NCBI RefSeq assembly: GCF_030908245.1
Contig: NZ_JAVFJJ010000003.1
Coordinates: 310,001-374,000 of the forward strand
DNA: 64,000 bases
Direction: 5' to 3'
Source: Sinomonas sp. ASV322
GTDB taxonomy: Bacteria; Actinomycetota; Actinomycetes; Actinomycetales; Micrococcaceae
Numbering within the stretch: position 1 is the first letter of the stretch; each line of letters begins with the position of its first letter. The position numbers and the translations under genes are program-made. This document shows, one piece after another, positions 47,567 through 55,054 of this stretch. Below the pieces are notes generated by a model. That model did not search any database. It was not told the DNA's origin and saw nothing but the letters and a program-made list of their open reading frames with translations.

Positions 47567-48202
47567 TCAGGCCATATTCCGGAGCGACCTGAGTCCGCTC
47601 GGCGTGAGCGCCGCGTCCACACGCCGGTCAAGCGGCTCGTCCGGCACACCACCTGCGGGGAGCACCTCGCCGTCGAACACCACGGCCGCTGTTGGAGGGA
47701 TTTCGCGGCCGTCGTCGAGCCGCGCGAGGAATCGGTCGTAGTAGCCTCCGCCCTGCCCAAGCCGCCGCCCCTCGATGTCGACGGCGGTCGCGGGGAGCAC
47801 AATCGCGGCGAGGGGCGGCCGCGCGTCGTCCCCCTCGCGCACGGCGCGAGTGTCCAGCCGCGGGCCCACGGGCTCCTGGATGGGGGCGAAGGCGCTCCGT
47901 TCATAGCCGATGCCCGGGTGCCATTCGACCCAGGAGAGCTGCCGCTCGGGCTCGCAAACCGGCAGCAGCACGTGGAAACCGGCCGTGTAGAGGCCCCCGA
48001 TGAGTTCGGTCGTGGGGGGCTCCGCGCCGACGCTCCAATAGGCGGTGACCGTTCCTCCTTCCGGAAGGGCGGAGCGGGCCCACCCAACGCCGTGTGCGGC
48101 GATGGCGGTGCCCGCCAGTGCGCGGTCCCCGGCGCTCATCGCACGACGGCGCTCCCACATTTCGGCCCGCAGGCTCGCCTTGCGTTCGGCGTTGCTCTCC
48201 AC
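47567..48202 (-). CDS. 5-formyltetrahydrofolate cyclo-ligase
   Basis: ATP-dependent enzyme that returns 5-formyl-THF to the active folate pool as 5,10-methenyl-THF, 211 residues. The N-terminal Lys/Arg-rich helix ERKASLRAEMWERRRAMS and the C-terminal motif GRRLGQGGGYYDRFLARLD are typical. The GTG is six bases after TACCCT on this strand (48209-48214), a leaderless pattern. It complements the fhs gene at 14569-16254 in one-carbon metabolism. Confidence 0.92.
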   Translation of the reverse strand: MESNAERKASLRAEMWERRRAMSAGDRALAGTAIAAHGVGWARSALPEGGTVTAYWSVGAEPPTTELIGGLYTAGFHVLLPVCEPERQLSWVEWHPGIGYERSAFAPIQEPVGPRLDTRAVREGDDARPPLAAIVLPATAVDIEGRRLGQGGGYYDRFLARLDDGREIPPTAAVVFDGEVLPAGGVPDEPLDRRVDAALTPSGLRSLRNMA

Positions 48203-48280
48203 AGCTCGAGGGTAGCCGGGAGCCCGGGCGTTGGCCGAGAATCTAGGCCGGAGTCCGAGTTCGTCGTATAGAGTGGCAGC

Positions 48281-49201
48281 GTGTCGACCACGAAGCCAGT
48301 CAGGAAAGCTGTCATCCCTGTCGCCGGGCTAGGCACTCGGTTCCTCCCCGTGACGAAGGCCATGCCCAAGGAAATGCTGCCTGTCGTGGACAAGCCGGCT
48401 ATCCAATATGTCGTCGAGGAAGCCGTCGGCGTCGGCCTCAATGACATCCTCATGATCACGGGCCGCAACAAGCGCGCTCTCGAGGACCACTTCGACCGCG
48501 TTCCGTCCCTTGAGGCGACCCTCGAGGAGAAGGGCGACGCGAAGAAGCTCGCCGCGGTGCGCGAGGCGAGTGCGCTCGCCGACATCCACTATGTCCGCCA
48601 GGGCGATCCGAAGGGCCTCGGCCACGCCGTCCTGTGCGCACAGCGGCACGTCGGGAACGAGCCGTTCGCGGTCCTCCTCGGCGATGACCTCATTGACGAA
48701 CGGGACGAGCTGCTCAACGAGATGATCCGAGTCCAGCAGGCGACCGGGGGCTCCGTCGTCGCGCTCATGGAGGTGCCGCACGAGGCGATTTCCGCCTACG
48801 GCTGCGCGGACGTCTCCGCCGTCGACGGCGAATCGTTCGTCCGGATCAACGGACTCGTGGAGAAGCCCGCGCCCGAGGACGCGCCGTCGAACCTTGCCGT
48901 CATCGGCCGCTACGTCCTGCACCCCGCGGTCTTCGATGTCCTTGAGCGAACGCAGCCCGGGCGGGGCGGAGAAATCCAGCTCACGGACGCCCTTCAGACC
49001 CTCGCGGGGCGCGACGACGAGGGGGGAGGCGTCTATGGCGTCGTCTTCCGCGGCCGTCGCTATGACACAGGTGACAAGCTCAGCTACCTCAAGGCCGTCG
49101 TCACCCTCGCGTGCAATCGGGACGATTTCGGGGACGATCTGCGTTCTTGGCTGCGCGAATTTGTGGCAAACGGTGCGGAAGCGCCGTCGTCGGGCAACTG
49201 A
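48281..49201 (+). CDS. galU: UTP-glucose-1-phosphate uridylyltransferase
   Basis: Makes UDP-glucose for glycans and storage, 306 residues. The nucleotidyl signature is AGLGTRFLPVTKAMPKEMLP, followed by VDKPAIQYVVEEAV, FAVLLGDDLID and RYDTGDKLSYLKAVV. The GTG is six bases after TAGAGT (48269-48274): leaderless. The acetyltransferase gene follows two bases after its stop. Confidence 0.96.
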   Translation: MSTTKPVRKAVIPVAGLGTRFLPVTKAMPKEMLPVVDKPAIQYVVEEAVGVGLNDILMITGRNKRALEDHFDRVPSLEATLEEKGDAKKLAAVREASALADIHYVRQGDPKGLGHAVLCAQRHVGNEPFAVLLGDDLIDERDELLNEMIRVQQATGGSVVALMEVPHEAISAYGCADVSAVDGESFVRINGLVEKPAPEDAPSNLAVIGRYVLHPAVFDVLERTQPGRGGEIQLTDALQTLAGRDDEGGGVYGVVFRGRRYDTGDKLSYLKAVVTLACNRDDFGDDLRSWLREFVANGAEAPSSGN

Positions 49202-49203
49202 AC

Positions 49204-49821
49204 ATGTTCGGGCCGGGGATCTGGCCGGTCACGCTCGAATCCGGGGACGTAGGGCTTCGGCCCATCAGGCAGTCCGACCGTGCCGAATGGATGGAACTGA
49301 GGTACCGCAACGCGGAGTGGCTCGCGCCGTGGGAAGCCTCGAATCCTCAGCCCGGCGGGGGACTGCCCACGTTTCGTCAGATGGTGCGCTCGCTGAACCA
49401 GCAGGCCCATGAGGGCTCGGCGCTGCCTTTTGTCATCACCCTCGCCGACCCGCGGGAGCGCAGGCCGCCGATCGTGGGCCAGCTCACCGTTTCGTCGATC
49501 ACGTGGGGGTCGGCCCTCATGGCGACCCTCGGCTACTGGGTCGACCACGAGCACGCGGGGCGCGGCATCGCCCCGACCGCCGTCGCGCTCGCGACGGACT
49601 ATTGCTTCTTCTCGCTTGGGCTGCATCGCATGGAAATCAATATCCGGCCCGAGAACAGCCCGAGCCTGAGGGTCGTCGAAAAACTCGGCTTCCGGTACGA
49701 GGGTCTGCGCCCGCGGTATCTGCACATTGCCGGTGCGTGGGCCGATCACGAGTCATTCGCGCTGACTGCGGACGAGGTCCCCGAGGGGCTCGTGAAGCGC
49801 TGGCACGCCTCGCGCGCGTGA
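49204..49821 (+). CDS. RimJ/RimL-type GNAT acetyltransferase
   Basis: A 205-residue GNAT enzyme of the RimJ/RimL branch (protein N-terminal or small-molecule acetylation). Motifs: VGLRPIRQSDRAEWMELRYR, the acetyl-CoA loop HEHAGRGIAPTAVALATDYC, and INIRPENSPSLRVVEKLGFR. The ATG at 49204 directly follows the galU stop; longer frames overlap galU. An operon with galU is likely. Confidence 0.88.
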   Translation: MFGPGIWPVTLESGDVGLRPIRQSDRAEWMELRYRNAEWLAPWEASNPQPGGGLPTFRQMVRSLNQQAHEGSALPFVITLADPRERRPPIVGQLTVSSITWGSALMATLGYWVDHEHAGRGIAPTAVALATDYCFFSLGLHRMEINIRPENSPSLRVVEKLGFRYEGLRPRYLHIAGAWADHESFALTADEVPEGLVKRWHASRA

Positions 49822-49903
49822 TTCGCGTCGCTGTGAGCGTCAGTCTGGCGACACACCGACCGTAATCCGGCAGGCCGAGGGGCTCGCCTCCTACGGTTTT
49901 GGT

Positions 49904-50839
49904 ATGGATTTCGCTCTCAGCAGCTCGGCGGTGCTTGGCGCGGCCGTGTTCCTCTGGCTGCTGTGGGTGGCGCCCTATGTCCTCCGCCGATTGCGCCCCG
50001 CAGCCGAGGGCGCCGCCCTCCTGAGAGTGGCGGACGACGCCGACCCGGAGCCCGCGGTCAGCGCACCGAGCGCTGGGTCGACTTTTGCCCGAGAGAGGCG
50101 GGACGACCCTCCCGCGACGCCGACTGCCCGCCAAACCCCTGAGGAGGGGGAGCACGTGAACGACCGGATCCCCCCCGCACCCCCACTGCGCATACGGTGG
50201 GGCCGATGTGCCCTCGCGGGGGTCGGCCTCGGGGGGCTGGTCGTCGCCGTCGTCGGCGGAGTGATCGCCGCGATCGGCATGATCTCTGGCCTGATTCCGC
50301 TCGCGGGGCTCTCCGCCACGGTGGCTTGCGTTGCCCTCTTGCGCGGGCTCGCGGTACGCGACCGGCGTCGTCGCGTCGACGCTGCGTTCCGCGCGGCCGT
50401 TCGGACCGAGGTGAGCGCTGCCGACTCCTCGCGCAAAGTTCCGCCCCGCACAGCGCACGAGGTCTTCGACCTGAAGCCTGAACCCGAGCCTGTTGTCCCC
50501 CTGAGCCGGGACGAGCTGCGCGCGGCCGCGCTCGAGGTCGCCAAGGCGGCCCAGGAGGTCGCCGCCGAGGCGGTGGCCAAGGTCGATGCGGCGGCGGAGG
50601 CGCAGTGGGAGCCCGTCGAAGTCCCGAAGCCCTCGTACGTCGGCGCGGCGAGGGCCGAGCGCGACGCCCCCGAGCCGCTCGAGGCTCCCGAGCGGCCCAA
50701 ACCGAGTGCCAAGGTCACGATCAAGCCGAAGCCGGAGGCCACACCGGTCCCCGGGGTTCCGGTCGTTCCTGCTGCTCGCCCGGCGGCCCGCGGAGCCCTC
50801 GGCAACCTCGACGCCGTCCTCCAGCGCCGTCGCGCATAA
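49904..50839 (+). CDS. Membrane protein with long charged tail, unknown function
   Basis: A 311-residue protein: an N-terminal helix (LSSSAVLGAAVFLWLLWVAP), a hydrophilic loop, two further hydrophobic segments (about residues 103-150, GVGLGGLVVAVVGGVIAAIG and ISGLIPLAGLSATVACVALL), then a long Ala/Glu/Lys/Pro-rich cytoplasmic tail with a coiled-coil-like run (LEVAKAAQEVAAEAVAKVDA). I do not recognise the family. The ATG is six bases after TACGGT (49892-49897): leaderless. A link to cell-envelope functions is only suggested by neighbouring galU. Confidence 0.75.
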   Translation: MDFALSSSAVLGAAVFLWLLWVAPYVLRRLRPAAEGAALLRVADDADPEPAVSAPSAGSTFARERRDDPPATPTARQTPEEGEHVNDRIPPAPPLRIRWGRCALAGVGLGGLVVAVVGGVIAAIGMISGLIPLAGLSATVACVALLRGLAVRDRRRRVDAAFRAAVRTEVSAADSSRKVPPRTAHEVFDLKPEPEPVVPLSRDELRAAALEVAKAAQEVAAEAVAKVDAAAEAQWEPVEVPKPSYVGAARAERDAPEPLEAPERPKPSAKVTIKPKPEATPVPGVPVVPAARPAARGALGNLDAVLQRRRA

Positions 50840-50921
50840 CGGGCTAGCGTCGGCTCCGGGCATGAAAATCGGGACGCTCGCGTCCGCGCAATCGCTCGCG
50901 AATCAGGGCTCGGCGTCCAAT

Positions 50922-50950
50922 TTGTCTTGAAGCTCTCGGCCCAGTAAGGT
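50922..50950 (+). promoter_or_regulatory. Promoter of the tRNA-Ala gene
   Basis: TTGTCT (50922-50927), 17-base spacer, TAAGGT (50945-50950). The start of transcription would be about 15 bases before the mature tRNA. Confidence 0.65.
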
Positions 50951-50971
50951 TGAACCCGCATCAAGCACCAC

Positions 50972-51044
50972 GGGGTCTTAGCTCAGTTGGTAGAGCGCTT
51001 CGTTCGCATCGAAGAGGTCAGGGGTTCAAATCCCCTAGGCTCCA
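50972..51044 (+). tRNA. tRNA-Ala (anticodon CGC)
   Basis: A 73-base cloverleaf: acceptor GGGGTCT paired with AGGCTCC, D arm GCTC-AGTTGGTA-GAGC, anticodon stem CTTCG-TTCGCAT-CGAAG with anticodon CGC (reads GCG), and T arm AGGGG-TTCAAAT-CCCCT. The third acceptor pair is G3-U70, the identity element for alanine. CCA is not encoded. Confidence 0.97.
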
Positions 51045-51056
51045 CGTTTTGAGCAG

Positions 51057-51090
51057 AACATCCCCGGTCCTCGGACCGGGGGTGTTGTCG
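51057..51090 (+). terminator. Hairpin after tRNA-Ala
   Basis: AACATCCCCGGT (51057-51068), loop CCTCGG, ACCGGGGGTGTT (51075-51086), 12 pairs with one G-U, followed by GTCG. The U tract is weak. Confidence 0.6.
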
Positions 51091-51181
51091 TTCCGGCGCC
51101 GGGGGATAGCCCCGAGAAGACGGCTTGTGGCCCAGAAGACGCCCGCGAGCCGTCTTATCTGACAGAACGCCTCCGGCCGCC

Positions 51182-51625
51182 TCAGCTTCCGAAGTCCTCG
51201 CGGGGAAGGGCCTCGCCCGTCTCGATATCGACCGGGAGCCGGGCCGGCATCGGCCCGGGATCCTCGCGTGCGACGAGGAGAAGCGGGACGTCTCGCTCAC
51301 GCAGGACTTCCGTGAGCGCCGCGAGCGCCCCGGCCGCTTCTGCGGGCGCACCGGCGAGGACGGGAACCCCGCTGACAACCCACAGCGCGTGACGCGGTGC
51401 CAGCGTGGCCCAGTCCACACCGTCGGCCCCCGCGCGGGCGACCTCGCCGAACGTGAGCCAAAGGACGTCGTCGTCGGCCTCGATGGCGCGGAGCTCGCCT
51501 TCGCCCGCGCGGACGACGGCGGCGGCGCTCGGCGGCGGCGCGAAAAGCCCGAAGATCCCGAGCTGGGACTCCGTTCCCGGCACGAGGACGCGGCTCGAGG
51601 ACCAGCCCGCATGTGCTGTTGTCAT
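51182..51625 (-). CDS. ZapE/AFG1-like C-terminal fragment
   Basis: A 147-residue protein whose whole length resembles the C-terminal third of AFG1/ZapE ATPases: LVPGTESQLGIFGL, the beta-strand pattern DVLWLTFGEVARAG and WVVSGVPVL, and VLRERDVPLLLVAREDP. The P-loop and Walker B portion of ZapE is absent, so it cannot be an ATPase alone. The ATG at 51625 has GGAAGGG six bases upstream, so it looks translated. It is either a decayed gene or a stand-alone partner protein. It lies next to tRNA-Ala. Confidence 0.6.
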   Translation of the reverse strand: MTTAHAGWSSSRVLVPGTESQLGIFGLFAPPPSAAAVVRAGEGELRAIEADDDVLWLTFGEVARAGADGVDWATLAPRHALWVVSGVPVLAGAPAEAAGALAALTEVLRERDVPLLLVAREDPGPMPARLPVDIETGEALPREDFGS

Positions 51626-51762
51626 AGCCATCCCTTCCACTTGACGAGCGCGAGGGCGCAACCCGACCGCGAATCGCACCTCGCGCAGAGACCCGCATGA
51701 GCTTCGCTCTCGAGCCTAGCCGTGCCGCTGAGGCGATTCGAGGTTCCGATGAGCGGTTGGCG

Positions 51763-52242
51763 CTAGTGCGCCGCCGCCTCGATCGAGCCCCGGAGGATCT
51801 GATCGGCGCGGTAGGCGATGTGGGCGTGGAGGGCGAGCACGGTTTCGGAGCGGATGACTCCCCGGAGCCGGAGAACGCTGCGCAGCGCCGCCTGGAGCTC
51901 GTGCGTGTCCGCGGCGGCGAGCCGGCACCAGATGTCACCCCGGCCGGAGATCTCGTGGGCTTCGAGGATGGCGGGGATGCGGCGCAAGCCCGCGACGACG
52001 GCGTCGAGCTCGCGGTGGACGACTTCGAGCGTCATGAAGGCGACGACGTCGTAGCCGAGCGCTTCGAGGTCCACCTCGCGCCCGCCGTGCCGGAGGACTT
52101 CGGTGCGTTCGAGCCGACGGAGCCGCGACTGGACCGTGTTGCGCGCGACCCCGAGGCGCTGGGCGAGCTCGGCGATCTGCGCCCGCGGGTCCTCGATGAG
52201 GGCGAGGATGAGGCGTCGGTCGAGGGTGTCTATGGTGCTCAA
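51763..52242 (-). CDS. Lrp/AsnC-family regulator
   Basis: A 159-residue feast/famine regulator: an N-terminal HTH (STIDTLDRRLILALIEDPRA, VARNTVQSRLRRLERTEVLR) and a RAM-type effector domain. The start is TTG at 52242, with GGAG upstream and no better in-frame ATG. It is divergent from an MFS transporter across 94 bases that contain a CAGTTTT dyad, so it probably controls that transporter in response to an amino acid. Confidence 0.9.
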   Translation of the reverse strand: MSTIDTLDRRLILALIEDPRAQIAELAQRLGVARNTVQSRLRRLERTEVLRHGGREVDLEALGYDVVAFMTLEVVHRELDAVVAGLRRIPAILEAHEISGRGDIWCRLAAADTHELQAALRSVLRLRGVIRSETVLALHAHIAYRADQILRGSIEAAAH

Positions 52243-52288
52243 TGGTCACTCCGTGCAAGGTTGTGATTCGTGAATTAAGCATATCGAT

Positions 52289-52309
52289 CAGTTTTGAGAT
52301 CTAAAACTG
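52289..52309. promoter_or_regulatory. Candidate Lrp operator dyad
   Basis: CAGTTTT-GAGATCT-AAAACTG: perfect seven-base arms, AT-rich in a GC-rich region, midway between the divergent Lrp and MFS genes. Confidence 0.6.
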
Positions 52310-52336
52310 AGTGCGCAGATTAGCTGGCGGCAAACT

Positions 52337-53629
52337 GTGGACGTGTCGATCTTTGCCGAGCTCAGCATGCGTCCCGCGGTCGAACGGGCGACGACGGCGC
52401 GCGCCGCAGGCTGGGATGCGTCGCGGGCCGCGCGGGTCGTCCTCAGCGCGGGCACGCTTTTCGTCCTGCTCGTCGGGGCCAACATCGCGACCCCGCTCTA
52501 CCCGATGCTGTCGGAGCGCCTCGGCTTCGGTCCGCTCGGCGTCTCCGTGGCCTTCGCGAGCTATGTCCTGTGCCTCGTGGCCGTGCTCATCGTCGCGGGC
52601 CACTGGTCGGATCACATCGGCCGACGCGCGGCCCTCGTCGTCGCCGTCGTCCTTGGCCTCGCGGGCGTCGCGGTGTGCGCGGCGGCGGGCTCGCTCGCCG
52701 TGCTGTGCTGCGGAAGGGCGCTGCACGGCGCGGCCGTGGGCTTGGCCACGGGCGCGAGCTCCGCGGCCGTCCGGGAGCTCCTCCCCGGCAGGCCCGCGTG
52801 GGCGTCGCGGGCGACGCTGCTCGCGACGTCGGGCGGCGTGGCGCTGGGCCCCGTCGTGGGCGGCACCTTGGCCGTTGGCCCCGCGTCCCTCATCATCCCG
52901 TTCGCCTCCTACGCCGCGGTGCTCGCGATTCTCCTCGGCCCGCTCGTGCTCGTGCGTGCCCGCCCCGCACTCCGCCCCGCGGTCGACGTATCGCGGGCTC
53001 GCCTCCTGGCGCCGCGCGGCTTCGGCTTCGGCGCGCGAACGGCGCGTGGCCCGTTCTGGCGAGCGGCCGCCGTCGGATTCCTGAGCTTCGCCGTCTTCGG
53101 CTTTTTCCTCTCGCTCGCGCCGGGCTATTTCGCGCGCGCCCTCGGGCTCACGTCTCTTCCCGCGGTCGGGGCCCTTGCGGGACTTGCGCTCGCTGCGGCG
53201 GCCGCTGTGCAGCTCGCGGGGCGGGCGAACGCGGCACGCAAGCACGCGCCGGGGGAGTCGCCGGTCGTCGCGGTCGGCCTCGTTCTCCTCGGCGTCGGGA
53301 CGCTTGCCGCAGGCTGGGGCGCCGGGGCGGGCAGCGCCGTCGTCCTCGTCGCGGGGATCGCCGCCGCCGGTGCGGGGCAGGGGATGGCGTTCCGCGAGCT
53401 CTTCGACGGGCTCGTCGCCGCGATCTCGCCCGAACGGCACGCGCAGGCCGTGAGCGCGCTCTACGTCGTGACGTACCTCGGCAGTGCCGTGCCCGTCATC
53501 GGCGTCGGAGCCCTCGCGGCCGCCATCGGCTTGGCCGCTGCATCGATGGTCTTCACGGGCCTGTGCTGCGTGGCCGCAGTCGCGCTGGCCATCCTGTGCG
53601 CCCGCGGGCGCGGGCTTGCCAGGGGCTGA
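52337..53629 (+). CDS. MFS transporter (DHA-like)
   Basis: A 430-residue, roughly 12-helix transporter. Motif A is in GHWSDHIGRRAALVV; the helix 5 region reads LATSGGVALGPVVGG, as in drug:proton antiporters. The substrate is unknown; divergent Lrp suggests amino-acid export or uptake. Two GTG starts (52337, 52343) are possible; CAAACT six bases before the second could be a leaderless -10. The stop is one base before the iteron array of the next gene. Confidence 0.82.
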   Translation: MDVSIFAELSMRPAVERATTARAAGWDASRAARVVLSAGTLFVLLVGANIATPLYPMLSERLGFGPLGVSVAFASYVLCLVAVLIVAGHWSDHIGRRAALVVAVVLGLAGVAVCAAAGSLAVLCCGRALHGAAVGLATGASSAAVRELLPGRPAWASRATLLATSGGVALGPVVGGTLAVGPASLIIPFASYAAVLAILLGPLVLVRARPALRPAVDVSRARLLAPRGFGFGARTARGPFWRAAAVGFLSFAVFGFFLSLAPGYFARALGLTSLPAVGALAGLALAAAAAVQLAGRANAARKHAPGESPVVAVGLVLLGVGTLAAGWGAGAGSAVVLVAGIAAAGAGQGMAFRELFDGLVAAISPERHAQAVSALYVVTYLGSAVPVIGVGALAAAIGLAAASMVFTGLCCVAAVALAILCARGRGLARG

Positions 53630-53713
53630 TCGCAAAGAGGTCGTTGCAAAGAAACAGTTGCAAAGAATTCATTGCAAAGAAGTCGTTGCAAATAAGTCTT
53701 TGCAATCGTAGAC
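53630..53713 (+). repeat. Six tandem 14-base iterons (TTGCAAAGAA type)
   Basis: Units start at 53630, 53644, 53658, 53672, 53686 and 53700: the first is TCGCAAAGAGGTCG, the next three begin TTGCAAAGAA, the fifth TTGCAAATAA, the last TTGCAATCG. The sixth unit runs into TAGACT (53709-53714), the probable -10 of the next gene. It is a likely operator array for the ArsR-like regulator it precedes. Confidence 0.85.
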
Positions 53714-53720
53714 TCGGGGC

Positions 53721-54344
53721 ATGGCCGACAGCCCGAGCCCCCTGCCGCATCGAACCGTCGATATGGCGTCCCTCAAGGCGCTCGCGCATCCGCTAAGGGT
53801 CCAGATCCTTGAGACGATCTTCCGCTACGGCCCCCAGACGGCCGGAACCCTCGCCGAGCGGCTCGGCGAATCGACCGGTTCGACGAGCTACCACCTGCGG
53901 CAGCTCGCCAAGTACGACTTCGTCCTCGAAGTCGAAGGCCACGGCACGAAGCGCGAACGCTGGTGGGACCGGCCGAAGGGCATGCTCACGGTCGTCACGC
54001 GCGAGCTGGCCCACGACCCCGCGACCCGCGAGGCGGCCCAGCTCGTGCGCCGCGAGTTCGACCGCAGCCGGGCCGCCGCCCTCGACGACTTCATCGATCG
54101 GTCCTGGTCCGATGAGCCAGCTGAATGGTCCGAAGCGGCAACCGTCTCCACGACGAACGTCCGGCTCACGGTCGAGCAGCTCGCGGAGCTGTCCCGCGCC
54201 GCCGAGGAGTTCATCGCTCAGGCCGTCGAGAAGCTCCGGGCCGCGGGCGTCCAGGAAGGCGCCCGGCCCGTCCAGATCCACCTCAACGCCTTCCCCCTCG
54301 CCGACGATCATCCGACCCCGCGGGCCGAGGCGCCGGAAAACTAG
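53721..54344 (+). CDS. ArsR-like winged-helix regulator
   Basis: A 207-residue DNA-binding protein with an N-terminal ArsR-type HTH (LKALAHPLRVQILETIFRYG, LGESTGSTSYHLRQLAKYDF) and a wing (VEGHGTKRERWWDRP). The C-terminal half is helical and has no metal-binding cysteines. The ATG is six bases after TAGACT: leaderless. The six iterons immediately upstream suggest autoregulation and possibly control of the preceding MFS gene. Confidence 0.88.
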   Translation: MADSPSPLPHRTVDMASLKALAHPLRVQILETIFRYGPQTAGTLAERLGESTGSTSYHLRQLAKYDFVLEVEGHGTKRERWWDRPKGMLTVVTRELAHDPATREAAQLVRREFDRSRAAALDDFIDRSWSDEPAEWSEAATVSTTNVRLTVEQLAELSRAAEEFIAQAVEKLRAAGVQEGARPVQIHLNAFPLADDHPTPRAEAPEN

Positions 54345-54355
54345 GAGATCCAGCC

Positions 54356-54538
54356 ATGTCAGCTCATCGGAACTACACAAGCCAGCGTCGCCCCGGCGTC
54401 GTGGACAGCATCGCGGGCCGCGTCGGCGCGGCGCTCGTCGCCTGGTCGGAGCGACCGCGCACGCCCGACCCGCGCATCGCCCGCCTGGACGAGATCGACT
54501 CCGTGCGCGACAGCGCGCGCGTGTGGATCCGCCTCTGA
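54356..54538 (+). CDS. 60-residue conserved-type small protein
   Basis: A short gene 11 bases after the ArsR-like gene, with TAGGAGATCC before its ATG. It encodes a basic protein with an amphipathic central part (VVDSIAGRVGAALVAWSERP) and no membrane segment. It is probably co-transcribed with the regulator. Function unknown; not recognised. Confidence 0.55.
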   Translation: MSAHRNYTSQRRPGVVDSIAGRVGAALVAWSERPRTPDPRIARLDEIDSVRDSARVWIRL

Positions 54539-54543
54539 GCCTC

Positions 54544-55008
54544 CTACTCGGGGAGCGGGCCGCGGCCCGGAATCTCTTCGAAGACGAGCGTCGTCTCGGT
54601 GTGGCCCACCACGGGATCTGTCGTGAGGTTGTCGAGCAGCCAGTTGCGGAGCTCGTCCGTGCTGCCGACGGCGATGTGCAGGAGATAGTCGATCGCGCCC
54701 GACGTGTGGAAGGTCGACAGCACGCCCGGGAGATGCGGCACGCGGGACGTGAAGGCGTCGATCTGATCCCGGTCGTGGGCCCTCAGCCGCACGGAAATGA
54801 GCGCCTGGACGCTGCGCCCGACCGCGTTGAGGTTCACCTTGGCCTCGTAGCCCGTGATGATCCCGCGCTCCGAGAGCGCCCGCGTGCGCATGAGCGCCGT
54901 CGACGGCGCGATCCCCACGAGCTCCGCGAGCTGCTTGTTGGTGATCCGGGCGTCGTCGACGAGTGCGCCGAGGATCTTGCGGTCGATGTCGTCGAGTGGT
55001 TCGGCCAT
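54544..55008 (-). CDS. Lrp/AsnC-family regulator
   Basis: A 154-residue regulator: an N-terminal HTH (LDDIDRKILGALVDDARITN, VGIAPSTALMRTRALSERGI) and a RAM domain. The chosen start is ATG 55008; a GTG two codons earlier has the better-spaced GGAGGG. A long upstream frame runs antisense through the MFS gene and is not real. Its stop lies five bases past the convergent small gene. Confidence 0.9.
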   Translation of the reverse strand: MAEPLDDIDRKILGALVDDARITNKQLAELVGIAPSTALMRTRALSERGIITGYEAKVNLNAVGRSVQALISVRLRAHDRDQIDAFTSRVPHLPGVLSTFHTSGAIDYLLHIAVGSTDELRNWLLDNLTTDPVVGHTETTLVFEEIPGRGPLPE

Positions 55009-55054
55009 GGCCACGAGCGGGCTCCCTCCTTCGCCTGACGGCAGCCAAACCATC

